DNA of 64,000 bases from Lachnospiraceae bacterium (lineage in GTDB: Bacteria; Bacillota; Clostridia; Lachnospirales; Lachnospiraceae): the NCBI GenBank assembly GCA_011959285.1, contig BLLW01000012.1, forward strand, positions 1 to 64,000, written 5' to 3'. Positions 9,066 to 17,395 of the stretch are shown here, one piece after another. Each line of letters opens with the position of its first letter. Positions within the stretch are counted from its first letter, which is position 1. Both the position numbers and the translations under genes were made by a program. The notes beneath the pieces were generated by a model. The model saw nothing but the letters and a program-made list of their open reading frames with translations. It was not told where the DNA came from and searched no databases.

Positions 9066-9335
9066 TTATCCATCCTTTTCACTTTTTCCTTTACGGTGGA
9101 TTTTAAACAGACCGAATAGACGCTTCATCCTTTCCGCTTCTTCCATATCACTGATTTTTAAATCAGATAAGCCTAACAGAATATCTATAAAAGCCTTGTT
9201 CGGCATTGTTAAAGCAGCAGCTTGGAATACTGCCTGTAAGGAAACATCCAGTTTCCCACATCTTTCCTCCAAGTTAATTATCCTTTCTTCCAGTTCCATA
9301 TCTTGTACGAGTAATGTCACCTGTACAGCTTTCAC
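9066..9335 (-). CDS. Hypothetical small protein
   Basis: An 89-aa, mostly helical protein starting at GTG, with GGAG six bases upstream inside the end of the preceding gene. It begins with a strand (KAVQVTLLVQD) followed by a coiled-coil-like helix (MELEERIINLEERCGKL). I do not recognise the family. It forms a two-gene operon with the 90-aa protein at 9337-9609. Confidence 0.6.
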   Translation of the reverse strand: MKAVQVTLLVQDMELEERIINLEERCGKLDVSLQAVFQAAALTMPNKAFIDILLGLSDLKISDMEEAERMKRLFGLFKIHRKGKSEKDG

Positions 9336-9336
9336 G

Positions 9337-9609
9337 TCAATCTCCTTTATTTTCTATCCCTATCAGCGCCGCCATATCACGCATACCCTGCCTGTATGCA
9401 ATTATTTCACAGACACCCCATGTTGCATAAAGTGCATTCTGGTAATCTCTCATCATTTGCAGTTGGTCTTCTGAAAAACTTTTTTCTAATCTGCCAAATA
9501 ATTCGTTTTCTCTCTTTAGAGCTTTCTTATATTCAACATCCCGGCAATAAAAGCGACCTAACCGCTCCGTCAGATTAGGCTGCATATCATTAAAGAATTC
9601 TGTATTCAC
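9337..9609 (-). CDS. Hypothetical small helical protein (possibly DUF6809)
   Basis: A 90-aa helical protein starting at GTG, with AGGAG seven bases upstream. The pattern (helix, LF..LEKSFSEDQLQMMRDYQNAL, then GMRDMAALIGIENKGD) resembles a small protein recurrent in Firmicute mobile elements, probably DUF6809. The function is unknown. It is transcribed divergently from the HTH gene at 9738 across a 128-base region with an inverted repeat. Confidence 0.55.
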   Translation of the reverse strand: MNTEFFNDMQPNLTERLGRFYCRDVEYKKALKRENELFGRLEKSFSEDQLQMMRDYQNALYATWGVCEIIAYRQGMRDMAALIGIENKGD

Positions 9610-9671
9610 TGTAATTCTCCTCTGATGTATCTATATAGACCTCTTTATTATACGCTCCCTATATAAGTTCG

Positions 9672-9711
9672 TCTATACAAAGAGTTATTTTTTAACGAGA
9701 GTTTGTATAGA
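9672..9711. promoter_or_regulatory. Candidate operator between divergent genes
   Basis: TCTATACAAA at 9672-9681 and TTTGTATAGA at 9702-9711 form a perfect 10-base inverted repeat in the gap between the minus-strand pair (9066-9609) and the plus-strand HTH regulator (9738). This is the layout expected of an autoregulated switch, with the HTH protein as the obvious candidate binder. Confidence 0.5.
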
Positions 9712-9737
9712 ATGTAAGAAGAAGGAGAGGTACGGGC

Positions 9738-9947
9738 ATGAAATATTTACACATCAAACTTGAAGAATTTCTTACGGAAAGAGGGCTCTCAAAAAAGAGA
9801 GTATGTTACGATCTGGATATTGAAAGGACAAACTTTAACCGTTATTACAGAGATGAATTCCAAAGAATAGACGCTAATCTACTGCTCAAATTGTGTGAAT
9901 ACTTTAACTGTGAAGTAGGGGATTTATTTGAGATAAGAGAGAAATAG
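9738..9947 (+). CDS. Small Cro/C1-type HTH regulator
   Basis: A 69-aa protein consisting of little more than a helix-turn-helix (LEEFLTERGLSKKRVCYDLDIERTNFNRYYRDEF, then LLLKLCEYFNCEVGDLFE). It is one of the few plus-strand genes of element A. GAAGGAGAGG lies upstream of the ATG. It probably represses itself and the divergent pair on its left through the 9672-9711 repeat. A terminator-like hairpin follows about 140 bases downstream. Confidence 0.75.
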   Translation: MKYLHIKLEEFLTERGLSKKRVCYDLDIERTNFNRYYRDEFQRIDANLLLKLCEYFNCEVGDLFEIREK

Positions 9948-10082
9948 AAAAAATATTTGTTCCTTTTATCCTTATATAATTTATGTGTCTAAAGGTCTTC
10001 TATTCTGCATTCCAATACAAAACAGCGCTTATATATTTCAACACTTCCTTAAAAACCACATGATTTTCAAATATACAAATAT

Positions 10083-10118
10083 CCCTGCCGCAAAAATATA
10101 TTTCGCAGCAGGGTTTTA
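10083..10118 (+). terminator. Terminator-like hairpin
   Basis: An imperfect stem, CCCTGCCGC paired with GCAGCAGGG, with an AT loop is followed by TTTT. It lies downstream of the plus-strand HTH gene and downstream of the minus-strand gene at 10181-11464, so it could serve both. The rest of 9948-10180 holds nothing else that I can identify. Confidence 0.5.
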
Positions 10119-10180
10119 AAATTCCCGGAATAACTTTTTATCATTGAAATCAAATTATGAAAAGTGAGCCATATCAGTAG

Positions 10181-11464
10181 TCAGGACGATAACCCTTCTA
10201 CATCACCTTTTACATGATCCGGTGCAGAACTCTCAATTAGTTCAGAAGCTATTTTATCTTCTGTTTCATTAAGAGCTTTTTGCATCATCCTCTCTTTTTG
10301 AATGGTACGCAAAATACACGCCACATCCTCCGGTGAGAACATAGAAATTGCATGAATCAACTCGTCAATATTATCTTTATTGACAACAAGACTTTCTCCA
10401 CCAGACAATGCAATTTGAATACAATTCTTGAGATTACTACAATCCCCCAGCTTTAAGGCATTTGATTTGTAATCGCAGGTAAATATAGTTCCATTATAAT
10501 TTATAATACCCGCTTCATCTGCCAATCGGAAATATTTGTTTGTATATGTGGTTTCGCCGGGATATTTTAATGCTGACCGATTAATATCTGTAGTCTTCTG
10601 TGCCTCACTGGCAGCATCTATTTTTGCATACCATTCCGCCCACATCTCTTCCTGTGTCCACACATGCCCAATCCAAGTCCAGTCATTGAAATACTCTGCA
10701 TTTGAATCGTTTATACGTTCTTTATTAATTCCTACCTGCTCACCATTTTCACCCTTTCCCATATCAGGGCTGCCATCATTTGTCCAGGCATAAAAATCAA
10801 AAAAGCTATCCATATCAATTTTTCCATCTAAGAAATCATTCCAAAAAAACTGCCTTGTGGCAAACCGAAAATTATCCTCTTGCGGAAAACCAGAAAGAAA
10901 CTCCATAATTTTATCATACTGTTCCTTGCTGTCCAGTTTTATTTCCCACTGGAGTATATCTTCCCCTATCTTCTCGTCAGGGTTTTCAGGATTCCTTTCT
11001 CCCTCCCTAATACATTTGATGCATTCCGGCGAGTAATAGGTGTAAAAGACTGTATCCAATTCTTTGGGCGTATTACTGGTATATGTACCTTTCGTAAAAT
11101 TTTGTCCATTTTCGGATATAGTATCCTGATCTTTAAGCAGCGCACTAATCTGTTCTTCCGAAACAGACAATTCCCTTTGCTGTTGCTGATATGGATGAAT
11201 CACTCTTTTGTTTTCAGCGCAATCACAAAAAGGTTCCACTGTTTTAATGATTGACGAAGTATAGCAAGAACTAAATGTAGAATTGCTCAATCGCCTTGCA
11301 ATATTTTTGTTAATGCATTTCTCTTCTTTGCCGGACTTAAGAAATTCCGGTGCAATATCTGTACCCCAAGCCGATCCCTGACTTTTACATTTCAGGGAAG
11401 ATTTAGGACGTGCGTCATAGCGTGTATTGTTCCATTGTTTTGTTAATAATGATTCAACTGACAT
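10181..11464 (-). CDS. Hypothetical 427-aa protein
   Basis: I do not recognise a family. The protein has no signal peptide or membrane segment. It is hydrophilic and Cys-containing in the N-terminal third (for example SSCYTSS and PFCDCAEN). The middle is rich in aromatic and acidic residues (FFWNDFLDGKIDMDSFFDFYAWTNDG), and the helical C-terminus ends GDVEGLSS. The start at 11464 has AAAGGAGCATAT upstream. It lies just past the agr locus and the secreted protein in the same direction, separated from them by a strong hairpin. It could be quorum-regulated cargo, but that is position-based inference. Confidence 0.6.
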   Translation of the reverse strand: MSVESLLTKQWNNTRYDARPKSSLKCKSQGSAWGTDIAPEFLKSGKEEKCINKNIARRLSNSTFSSCYTSSIIKTVEPFCDCAENKRVIHPYQQQQRELSVSEEQISALLKDQDTISENGQNFTKGTYTSNTPKELDTVFYTYYSPECIKCIREGERNPENPDEKIGEDILQWEIKLDSKEQYDKIMEFLSGFPQEDNFRFATRQFFWNDFLDGKIDMDSFFDFYAWTNDGSPDMGKGENGEQVGINKERINDSNAEYFNDWTWIGHVWTQEEMWAEWYAKIDAASEAQKTTDINRSALKYPGETTYTNKYFRLADEAGIINYNGTIFTCDYKSNALKLGDCSNLKNCIQIALSGGESLVVNKDNIDELIHAISMFSPEDVACILRTIQKERMMQKALNETEDKIASELIESSAPDHVKGDVEGLSS

Positions 11465-11540
11465 ATATGCTCCTTTCAGTAGTTCCTCTGTCATTCAGAA
11501 CCACACGCACTCCCAAAAAGGTCCATGCGTTAAAGATCAT

Positions 11541-11589
11541 ATACAGGGGAACTCTTGTGGACAATAGTCTCCACAAACTTCCCCTGTAT
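11541..11589. terminator. Long hairpin between two genes
   Basis: ATACAGGGGAA...TTGTGGA pairs with TCCACAA...TTCCCCTGTAT around an 8-base loop, giving about 18 base pairs. It separates the secreted protein gene (ends 11627) from the gene starting at 11464. It can act as a terminator or attenuator for minus-strand transcription. There is no perfect T-run on that side. Confidence 0.55.
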
Positions 11590-11626
11590 AATGTTTTATA
11601 TTATTTTATGGGCATACCTTGAAATT

Positions 11627-12613
11627 TTATAAAAATCGTGTTGTCAATGGAGTAACAAAAAATTTGTATTGGATAAAATATCTTGGCTCCCATGTAAAAT
11701 AGTTGCTATATTCAACCGATCCCCATATTTGCCAATTTTGTTTTACCAAAGTATTGCTGGGAACCGTCATAACCGGAGCTCCTCCAAGCTGTTTGATGGT
11801 ATTCCCTGAATCTGGTTTTAAATACTTATAGAATCCACCATAATCTCCACCAGTTCCTTCCTTTGATAAATAAAATGTTGTAACTACTGCTCCATTGGGG
11901 ATTGATGCATCATATGTCAAATTGATATTTTTTGAAAGTGATGTTTTTGTAGTTCCGCGCGGTACTGAACCAAAAGCAAATGAGAAATTAGGATTAACCC
12001 ATCCTGTACTTCCATACATGTAAGAATCTCCAAAGTATAAAGAATAAGGACTGTTGCTACAACCTGAATGAGAATCAACCGCCACATAATATGTACCAGA
12101 TTTATCTAATGATATATAAAATTCTTCTGATACAGAACCATCTTGAAAATCTGTGTACCATCCTGTCTGATCATGATTAAATAAATATAAATCATAATCA
12201 CAGCCACTTGGGATGTTAAATAACAAAATAGATAAAGGTTCATTAGCTGTCACTTCAAACCGATAAAAATCCATGTCCGTCTCACTATGAATAGTGGCTT
12301 GAATCAACTTACCCTGCATCCCTGTAGTAGCTTCTGCAATGCTGTTATTTGGTTCGTACTGATCCCCTGTTCCAGCAACAGCAGTTTCCCTTGAAAGACT
12401 ATTACGGAATCCATTTAGTTTTGCGGCTACCCGTGGCTCTAATTGTGAAATTGGCAAAAAATCATTTGCTGATAAATGCTTTATTTCAACCCCTTCTGGA
12501 ATGTCATTTACATCAGCCTTTTCTTCAGCGCTGACAGGCATAATCATACAGCTAAGTGCAACTGCAAAAGCCAAAATACCCTGCAAGGCCTTTCTCAATG
12601 TTTTTTTCATCAT
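11627..12613 (-). CDS. Secreted protein with pre-peptidase C-terminal-like (PPC) domain
   Basis: A 328-aa exported protein with a signal peptide (MMKKTLRKALQGILAFAVALSCMIMPVSAEE). A beta-rich domain of the PPC type follows: YEPNNSIAEAT, then IHSETDMDFYRFEVTANEPLSILLFNIPSGCDYDLYLF, and SGTYYVAVDSHSG. PPC domains usually flank secreted peptidases or adhesins, but no catalytic domain is visible; the last 130 residues are a beta-rich region with no recognised family. It follows agrD by 58 bases in the same direction, with AAGGAGGAAAT before the ATG. It may be co-transcribed with agrBD and be a quorum-controlled product. Confidence 0.75.
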   Translation of the reverse strand: MMKKTLRKALQGILAFAVALSCMIMPVSAEEKADVNDIPEGVEIKHLSANDFLPISQLEPRVAAKLNGFRNSLSRETAVAGTGDQYEPNNSIAEATTGMQGKLIQATIHSETDMDFYRFEVTANEPLSILLFNIPSGCDYDLYLFNHDQTGWYTDFQDGSVSEEFYISLDKSGTYYVAVDSHSGCSNSPYSLYFGDSYMYGSTGWVNPNFSFAFGSVPRGTTKTSLSKNINLTYDASIPNGAVVTTFYLSKEGTGGDYGGFYKYLKPDSGNTIKQLGGAPVMTVPSNTLVKQNWQIWGSVEYSNYFTWEPRYFIQYKFFVTPLTTRFL

Positions 12614-12670
12614 ATTTCCTCCTTAAACATACAGTTTAAAATGGTACAAAACTTAACTTCAAAAGCACAT

Positions 12671-12805
12671 TTATTTAGTATGCTTTTTAGGTCTCTTTGG
12701 TTGATAAATGTAGCCTATACATGGCGGCGGCCAACCATCACCGTCAAATTGCCTCCTGGCTGCTTTTGACACAGCAAGCAAAAAACTTTTTTTCCATTTT
12801 TTCAT
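12671..12805 (-). CDS. agrD: AgrD-like cyclic autoinducer prepeptide
   Basis: A 44-aa ORF starts at the ATG at 12805, overlapping the agrB stop in ATGA, and ends at TAA 12671-12673. It has the AgrD layout: an amphipathic basic N-terminal helix (MKKWKKSFLLAVSKAARRQ), a short core with a single Cys (WPPPCIGYIY), then the QPKRPKK recognition tail. In this family AgrB cuts the tail and links the Cys to the new C-terminus as a thiolactone. The ring probably starts at the only Cys; the exact ends cannot be read from the sequence. GGAGGTAAAGGAGGA lies upstream. Confidence 0.88.
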   Translation of the reverse strand: MKKWKKSFLLAVSKAARRQFDGDGWPPPCIGYIYQPKRPKKHTK

Positions 12806-13395
12806 TCCTCCTTTACCTCCTGTCTTAATATTTTTGCTGTTATTAACAGTCCAGCATCTACACCAACTCCAGCTACGATATATACAATTTTATCTGGAAT
12901 GATATTCAACCACCACAGAACCAAAACACAAATTCCTATTAACCACATCAGCCATCTTGCTGAACTTTTGCATTGCTTTATCTCTTCTTTATCCAGACCT
13001 AAATTAGGATGATTAATTGGTGCAAGAAAATAAATAATAACTGCTGACAAAAATATTGTTAAAATCATTATACCGGTATGCTCTATAAATAATTTTGTTA
13101 CCACATTCGTTACCACCATATATATAACAAACGTACCTAAATAGCATGTAAATGCTTTTTTACAGTGATAACCGCCAGTTCTCGCCCTCAAAGGGAAAAA
13201 TGTCATCATAAAAAGAAGAGTCTGAACAAAATTGCCATTTATATACGCAAGAAAAAGTAAAGTTGTGTAATTTATAATCTTTCCCAATAATACTTCAAAC
13301 CCATAAATATGGTCTTCCCGCACATCATCTGCAATTATTCTATTTACTATTAAATAATCTGTTAAGCAAACTGATATTCGATGCATGTTTACCAC
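12802..13395 (-). CDS. agrB: AgrB-like accessory gene regulator protease
   Basis: A 197-aa polytopic membrane cysteine endopeptidase that processes AgrD. The catalytic pair is visible in RARTGGYHCKKAFTCYL (His and the distal Cys in the GGxH...C arrangement), followed by four or five hydrophobic segments. It directly precedes and overlaps agrD by 4 bases. It is separated from agrC by a terminator, so agrBD (and perhaps the PPC protein gene) probably has its own promoter in 13396-13464, as in P2-type agr arrangements. Confidence 0.9.
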   Translation of the reverse strand: MVNMHRISVCLTDYLIVNRIIADDVREDHIYGFEVLLGKIINYTTLLFLAYINGNFVQTLLFMMTFFPLRARTGGYHCKKAFTCYLGTFVIYMVVTNVVTKLFIEHTGIMILTIFLSAVIIYFLAPINHPNLGLDKEEIKQCKSSARWLMWLIGICVLVLWWLNIIPDKIVYIVAGVGVDAGLLITAKILRQEVKEE

Positions 13396-13464
13396 CTAAT
13401 TTATTTTTTTCAATATATCATAAAAATAAGTAAAATAAATATTCATGGCAGGAATCGGCGGTCA

Positions 13465-13494
13465 AAAACAAAAAACGACGGTTTCTCACCGTCG
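13465..13494 (-). terminator. Rho-independent terminator after agrC
   Basis: On the minus strand, CGACGG-TGAGAAA-CCGTCG is followed by TTTTTTG, 30 bases past the agrC stop. It ends the agrAC transcript and isolates it from agrBD. Confidence 0.85.
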
Positions 13495-13523
13495 CTTCCG
13501 CTTTTCCAGTTCTTTAACATTTT

Positions 13524-14816
13524 TTAGAAATTAATTATGATACTGTGCGTAAAATAGCCATCATTGCAGCTACATATGCTTTCTCCACTATATTTTCTTA
13601 CAACATTTTCTATATTAAGCATTCCAATCCCATGTTCATTCTTATCTTTTTTTGTTGTAAACAAACCCTTTTCTCCAAGGTGTACCTGCTCCGCAACCGG
13701 GTTACGCACTGAAATAATGATTTTCCCTCCCTCATCCAGAAATCGTAATTTTATTACCCTATTCCCTTTTGTTATTTTCTCGCACGCCTCAATCGCATTA
13801 TCCAGAAGGTTTGCGACCAGCGTTACAATATCTTCCTCTTCCATTTTTAGATTTCCCAAATCATTTATTGAAAGCAGAAGTGGAATCCCTTTCTTTTTTG
13901 CAGCCTTAAATTTCTGATTGATCACGCTGTTTACAATCATATTATTCGTGTTGATAAAATCCATTTCTTCTACCCAATTGTCGCTTATTTTATTTAAATA
14001 GCCTTTAGCCTTTAAGTATTCCCCTGCTTTAAGCAAACCGCTAAGGCAGATCAAGTGATTTTTAAATTCATGTGTACGTTTACGCTGCTCGCCATAGACT
14101 CCCTCCATATATTGGTACATTGCCATCTGATTTTTTATTCTTTCCTGGGACAGGCAAGTTTCACGCATTTCTTTTTCCCTGGACACCACATCACGGATAA
14201 TATAAAATACAAGAAAATTGAAAAAAACCAGCACAAAACTCACAACAAGTACTGCCCGCCCTCCCCTCTTTTCCTCAACCGCCAGTGCTGACATACAGAC
14301 AATGGTCATAAAGGGAAAAAATAAAAAACGAACCCACTCCCTGTCTGTGATTAAATTGAAACTATCATTTGAATGAAATGCCTTATTCAATAATACAATA
14401 AAAAGAAAAAGCACTGTCTTACATATTAACGCAATTATTGTAATATTTACCGGATCATTCAGTATTGCCTCTGTTCCTGAACCCAGCAGAGTTTCTACGC
14501 TTACCAGCATGATTCTGTCTATACAAATTAATATCCCATAATATGCAATGGAAAGAAAAAATATATGCATAAATTTTGCACGGTACTGAGCAATCATAAT
14601 ACCGCTTATCAGGCAAATAGACAAGATTGCCTTCCATATGTAGCTCTTTGTAAAAATTAAAGAAATCCCTACAAACCCTAAGACCAATGCGGCAAGCAAT
14701 AACTTATCAAACCACTTTATCCTTTTATTGTCCTGCTTCAAAAAAACTTCAAAAAAATTTCTACAGCACAACGCTTCAATCAAAGTCAAAAGAAACGCCC
14801 GAATATAGTATGTCAT
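13524..14816 (-). CDS. agrC: AgrC-like sensor histidine kinase (GHKL)
   Basis: A 430-aa protein with about six N-terminal transmembrane segments (residues 1-215) that would bind the cyclic peptide. The cytoplasmic part has an H-box (KRTHEFKNHLICLSGLL) and a GHKL ATPase domain with N-box (VANLLDNAIEAC) and G-box (HGIGMLNIENVV). Autophosphorylation at the H-box His would pass phosphate to the AgrA-like regulator. The gene overlaps the regulator gene by ATGA, so the two are translationally coupled. Confidence 0.88.
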   Translation of the reverse strand: MTYYIRAFLLTLIEALCCRNFFEVFLKQDNKRIKWFDKLLLAALVLGFVGISLIFTKSYIWKAILSICLISGIMIAQYRAKFMHIFFLSIAYYGILICIDRIMLVSVETLLGSGTEAILNDPVNITIIALICKTVLFLFIVLLNKAFHSNDSFNLITDREWVRFLFFPFMTIVCMSALAVEEKRGGRAVLVVSFVLVFFNFLVFYIIRDVVSREKEMRETCLSQERIKNQMAMYQYMEGVYGEQRKRTHEFKNHLICLSGLLKAGEYLKAKGYLNKISDNWVEEMDFINTNNMIVNSVINQKFKAAKKKGIPLLLSINDLGNLKMEEEDIVTLVANLLDNAIEACEKITKGNRVIKLRFLDEGGKIIISVRNPVAEQVHLGEKGLFTTKKDKNEHGIGMLNIENVVRKYSGESICSCNDGYFTHSIIINF

Positions 14817-15538
14817 ATCATGTCACCTTTTATTTCATAATATCTCTCTTTTACTTTCTGATACCGTTCTCTTGGAACCGGCAATGCAACACCATCGTTC
14901 AAATATACTTTATAGTTTATAATTTCCGCAATATACTTTACATTTACCAAAAAGCTTTTATGAACCCTTAAAAAATCATATTTAAGCAGTTCCGGCTCAA
15001 TGTCATCTAATTTACCGTACAAACGAAATTGCACCTGCTTTTTCCCAAGAACATTGAATATCAATTTATGCATATTGCTTTCAATATAACGGATTCTGTC
15101 AACTGCCAGTTCCACTTCCCCTTCGATAAAATTATATCTTATTTTTTTAGCCTGCAATGACAATTTTCTGATCAGTATCTCCATGCACTCCGGAAACATT
15201 TCATCCAGCATATCCTTCAACAAATAGCGTACTGCCTCCATTTTGTACCCCTCTAATGCAAAATCAATAAATGCTGTGATGAAAACCAATAAAATATCAG
15301 GACAAACCTCCCTAATTTTTTTAGCCACTTCCAAACCATTAATATCAGGCATATTGATATCTAAAAAAATAACATCATATTCATACGATTTATCATTCTT
15401 TTCAACAAATTCTCTGCCCGACAAATAGGTATCTATTCCATAAACGCTTATCCCATACTTATCTAATGACTCTTCCAACAAACTGACTATTTTTTCTCCA
15501 CAATATTTTTCATCATCACATACCGCAATCTTTAGCAT
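14813..15538 (-). CDS. agrA: AgrA-like LytTR response regulator
   Basis: A 241-aa protein with a CheY-like receiver (acidic pair in IAVCDDEKY, phosphoacceptor Asp in VIFLDINMP, and a C-terminal LytTR DNA-binding domain (about 130-235; RIRYIESNMHKLIF...FLRVHKSFLVN). It pairs with the overlapping AgrC kinase. The expected target is the agrBD promoter and possibly the downstream secreted-protein genes. Confidence 0.9.
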   Translation of the reverse strand: MLKIAVCDDEKYCGEKIVSLLEESLDKYGISVYGIDTYLSGREFVEKNDKSYEYDVIFLDINMPDINGLEVAKKIREVCPDILLVFITAFIDFALEGYKMEAVRYLLKDMLDEMFPECMEILIRKLSLQAKKIRYNFIEGEVELAVDRIRYIESNMHKLIFNVLGKKQVQFRLYGKLDDIEPELLKYDFLRVHKSFLVNVKYIAEIINYKVYLNDGVALPVPRERYQKVKERYYEIKGDMI

Positions 15539-15752
15539 AATACTTATTCCTTCTTTATTATATAAAAGTTCAATACTTATTTTAGTTCATATACCTTCGA
15601 TATTATTGATAATAAAATATCAAACCTAGCATCATTTGTCAAAATAGAACTTTTCAAAAGCAAAAAACATATTTATACTTAAAAATTCCCCTTACCGCAT
15701 CCTATACACCATAGTGTAATGCATCCAAAACTTATAGTTTCATGCATAAATC

Positions 15753-15779
15753 ACCAAGGTCATTCAAAATGACCTTGGT
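15753..15779. terminator. Terminator-like hairpin downstream of spoVG
   Basis: ACCAAGGTCAT and ATGACCTTGGT form a perfect 11-base stem with a 5-base loop, between the spoVG-like gene and the agr locus. It probably ends the conjugation/spoVG transcript before agrA. The remaining bases of 15539-15823 are AT-rich and may hold the agrA promoter. Confidence 0.6.
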
Positions 15780-15823
15780 ATGGTTATGCCTAAATCATAA
15801 ACTTACTATCTTCTTCCAAAGTC

Positions 15824-16147
15824 TTATACTACCATTCTTTCATTAAACTCCTTCACAACCGCATCATACAATTCCTGCCGAAACTGCCTTGTCACAGGGT
15901 ATGCGATATCCTGATAGATATCCTTCCCGGCATCATCCAGCCGACCGGTCTTATAGTCAGGCATGGAGACAAAGACGTTGCCTTTCTGCGAGATGCCGAT
16001 ACGGATTCCGGTCACTTTAAATGCGCCATTTAAGATGAAGGAGGCGTTTGCCTTAAGGCAGCCCTCCTGATTCTGCATAGGCGTTACGGTCACTTGGATA
16101 TCCATGCTTCCTGTATTGTTTGTATTCATTGCATTATTTTCCTTCAT
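15824..16147 (-). CDS. SpoVG family protein
   Basis: A 107-aa protein (101 aa if begun at ATG 16129) with the SpoVG pattern: DIQVTVTPM, LKANASFILNGAFKVTGIRIG, KGNVFVSMPDYKTG, IAYPVTRQFRQELYDAVVKEF. SpoVG is a small DNA/RNA-binding regulator in Firmicutes. ICE-borne copies are common next to transfer genes, but their role there is unknown. AAAGAGG precedes the ATG at 16147. Confidence 0.88.
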   Translation of the reverse strand: MKENNAMNTNNTGSMDIQVTVTPMQNQEGCLKANASFILNGAFKVTGIRIGISQKGNVFVSMPDYKTGRLDDAGKDIYQDIAYPVTRQFRQELYDAVVKEFNERMVV

Positions 16148-16310
16148 ATCTGCCTCTTTCTGCGCTGTTTTATTTTAGATTTCTGCGCTCTTATTTTCAC
16201 TTTTTCGGCAGCTTCCGCCTGAGGTTTTTTCCCATATGTTTAAAGATTACTGTCTTTCCCTGAAACACTTTTCCGGCTGCGCCGGATTCTGCCCTTTTTC
16301 ACTTATGCAG

Positions 16311-16604
16311 TCATACAGGCTTGATTCCCCCTGCCTCCATTTCCTTTTTATAAAACGCTTCCATATACCCGGCGGTTATCTCCGCCATATCCCCCTGCTC
16401 CCTACAGAGCCCTTCCACAGCCGCAAACAGCATATCCTCCATCAAAAGATAACGATAGCTGTTCATATCCTGCCTTTTCAGTTCCCTTATGGCTTCCATT
16501 GCCCTGCCGCTTAAGGGTATCTGCGTTCTGGTGAGGCTGATGCCGGAGGGCTGGTATGCCCTGCCCGGCGCATCCTTTTTCTGTGCTCCCATACTGCTTT
16601 CCAA
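16311..16604 (-). CDS. Hypothetical protein overlapping the LtrC-like gene
   Basis: A 97-aa helical protein (GISLTRTQIPLSGRAMEAIRELKRQDMNSYRYLLMEDML...). It probably starts at TTG 16604, with AAGGAG seven bases upstream. It overlaps the last 203 bases of the LtrC-like gene in another frame. The conserved-looking helical sequence, compared with the low-complexity end of the LtrC-like frame, suggests that this frame is the real one here. The overlap could also result from a frameshift. The family is not recognised. Confidence 0.55.
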   Translation of the reverse strand: MESSMGAQKKDAPGRAYQPSGISLTRTQIPLSGRAMEAIRELKRQDMNSYRYLLMEDMLFAAVEGLCREQGDMAEITAGYMEAFYKKEMEAGGIKPV

Positions 16605-17343
16605 CGTCCTGCTCCTTCCCTGCTTCCATCCCCATTTCCGCCCTCTGTTTTTCTTTTTTCATCTCAAAAACCTTTTCAACGCCTTTCAGCACCTGCCCCG
16701 CCACCGACAAAGCGGTGCTGCAAAGCCCGTACACCATAAGCCTTGGGGCGGTGGAAAGCACAGGCAGGAGGGAAGATACAGGCGGCGGCTTTACATCCAT
16801 GCGTGCCGCCGCCATATACTGTGCGCTTTGGATCACAGCCTTTGTGATGTCATAGATATGCTCCGGGTTCTGGGAATCATGGAAGCGGCACAAATCGCTG
16901 ATGTTTTCGATATAACCCTTGCCCTTCCCATAGATTTCCGATTCCACCGCCTCCCTCACATAACCCTGCACATCCCCTGCATGGAGCTGGGAAAGTATCT
17001 CTTTCTCATTATCTTTATCCAGCCGCCAAATCTGTGGGCGCACCCTTCCGTTGGTATCGGAAATGTCAAACACATGATCCACATAGGGGCGGTATCCGCT
17101 GGAATCTATTATGGCGATCCCTTTGCTCCCCCTGCGTACATACCTTCCCTTTTCCTGCCACTTACTGTAAGTCTCCACCATCTTCGCATCCGGTCTCTGG
17201 GCATAGAGCAGGCTGGCATTCTCAAAGCCCATCTGGTAATGGACTGCTGAAAAGGTTAAAAACCTGCCCCACGAATCCTCATCCTGAATGATCCTGGGCA
17301 CGATCTCCCGGTAGATTTCTTTTGTAGAAATGATCCCTTTCAT
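16402..17343 (-). CDS. LtrC/ArdC-like protein
   Basis: A 313-aa protein whose first 160 residues match the ArdC/LtrC N-terminal domain (FLTFSAVHYQMGFENASLLYAQRPDAKMVETYSKWQEKGRYVRRGSKGIAII, then YVDHVFDISDT). This domain binds single-stranded DNA in ArdC antirestriction proteins. No zincin metallopeptidase motif follows; the C-terminal part is Ala/Gln/Gly-rich and overlaps the next gene. I chose the ATG at 17343 because GGGGGAAGCA lies directly upstream. It follows the NlpC/P60 gene in the transfer operon and probably helps the transferred strand in the recipient. Confidence 0.72.
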   Translation of the reverse strand: MKGIISTKEIYREIVPRIIQDEDSWGRFLTFSAVHYQMGFENASLLYAQRPDAKMVETYSKWQEKGRYVRRGSKGIAIIDSSGYRPYVDHVFDISDTNGRVRPQIWRLDKDNEKEILSQLHAGDVQGYVREAVESEIYGKGKGYIENISDLCRFHDSQNPEHIYDITKAVIQSAQYMAAARMDVKPPPVSSLLPVLSTAPRLMVYGLCSTALSVAGQVLKGVEKVFEMKKEKQRAEMGMEAGKEQDVGKQYGSTEKGCAGQGIPALRHQPHQNADTLKRQGNGSHKGTEKAGYEQLSLSFDGGYAVCGCGRAL

Positions 17344-17395
17344 TGCTTCCCCCTTTCCCGTTTTTTCTGCACCCCCGCATTCTCCTTCTGCTTCC

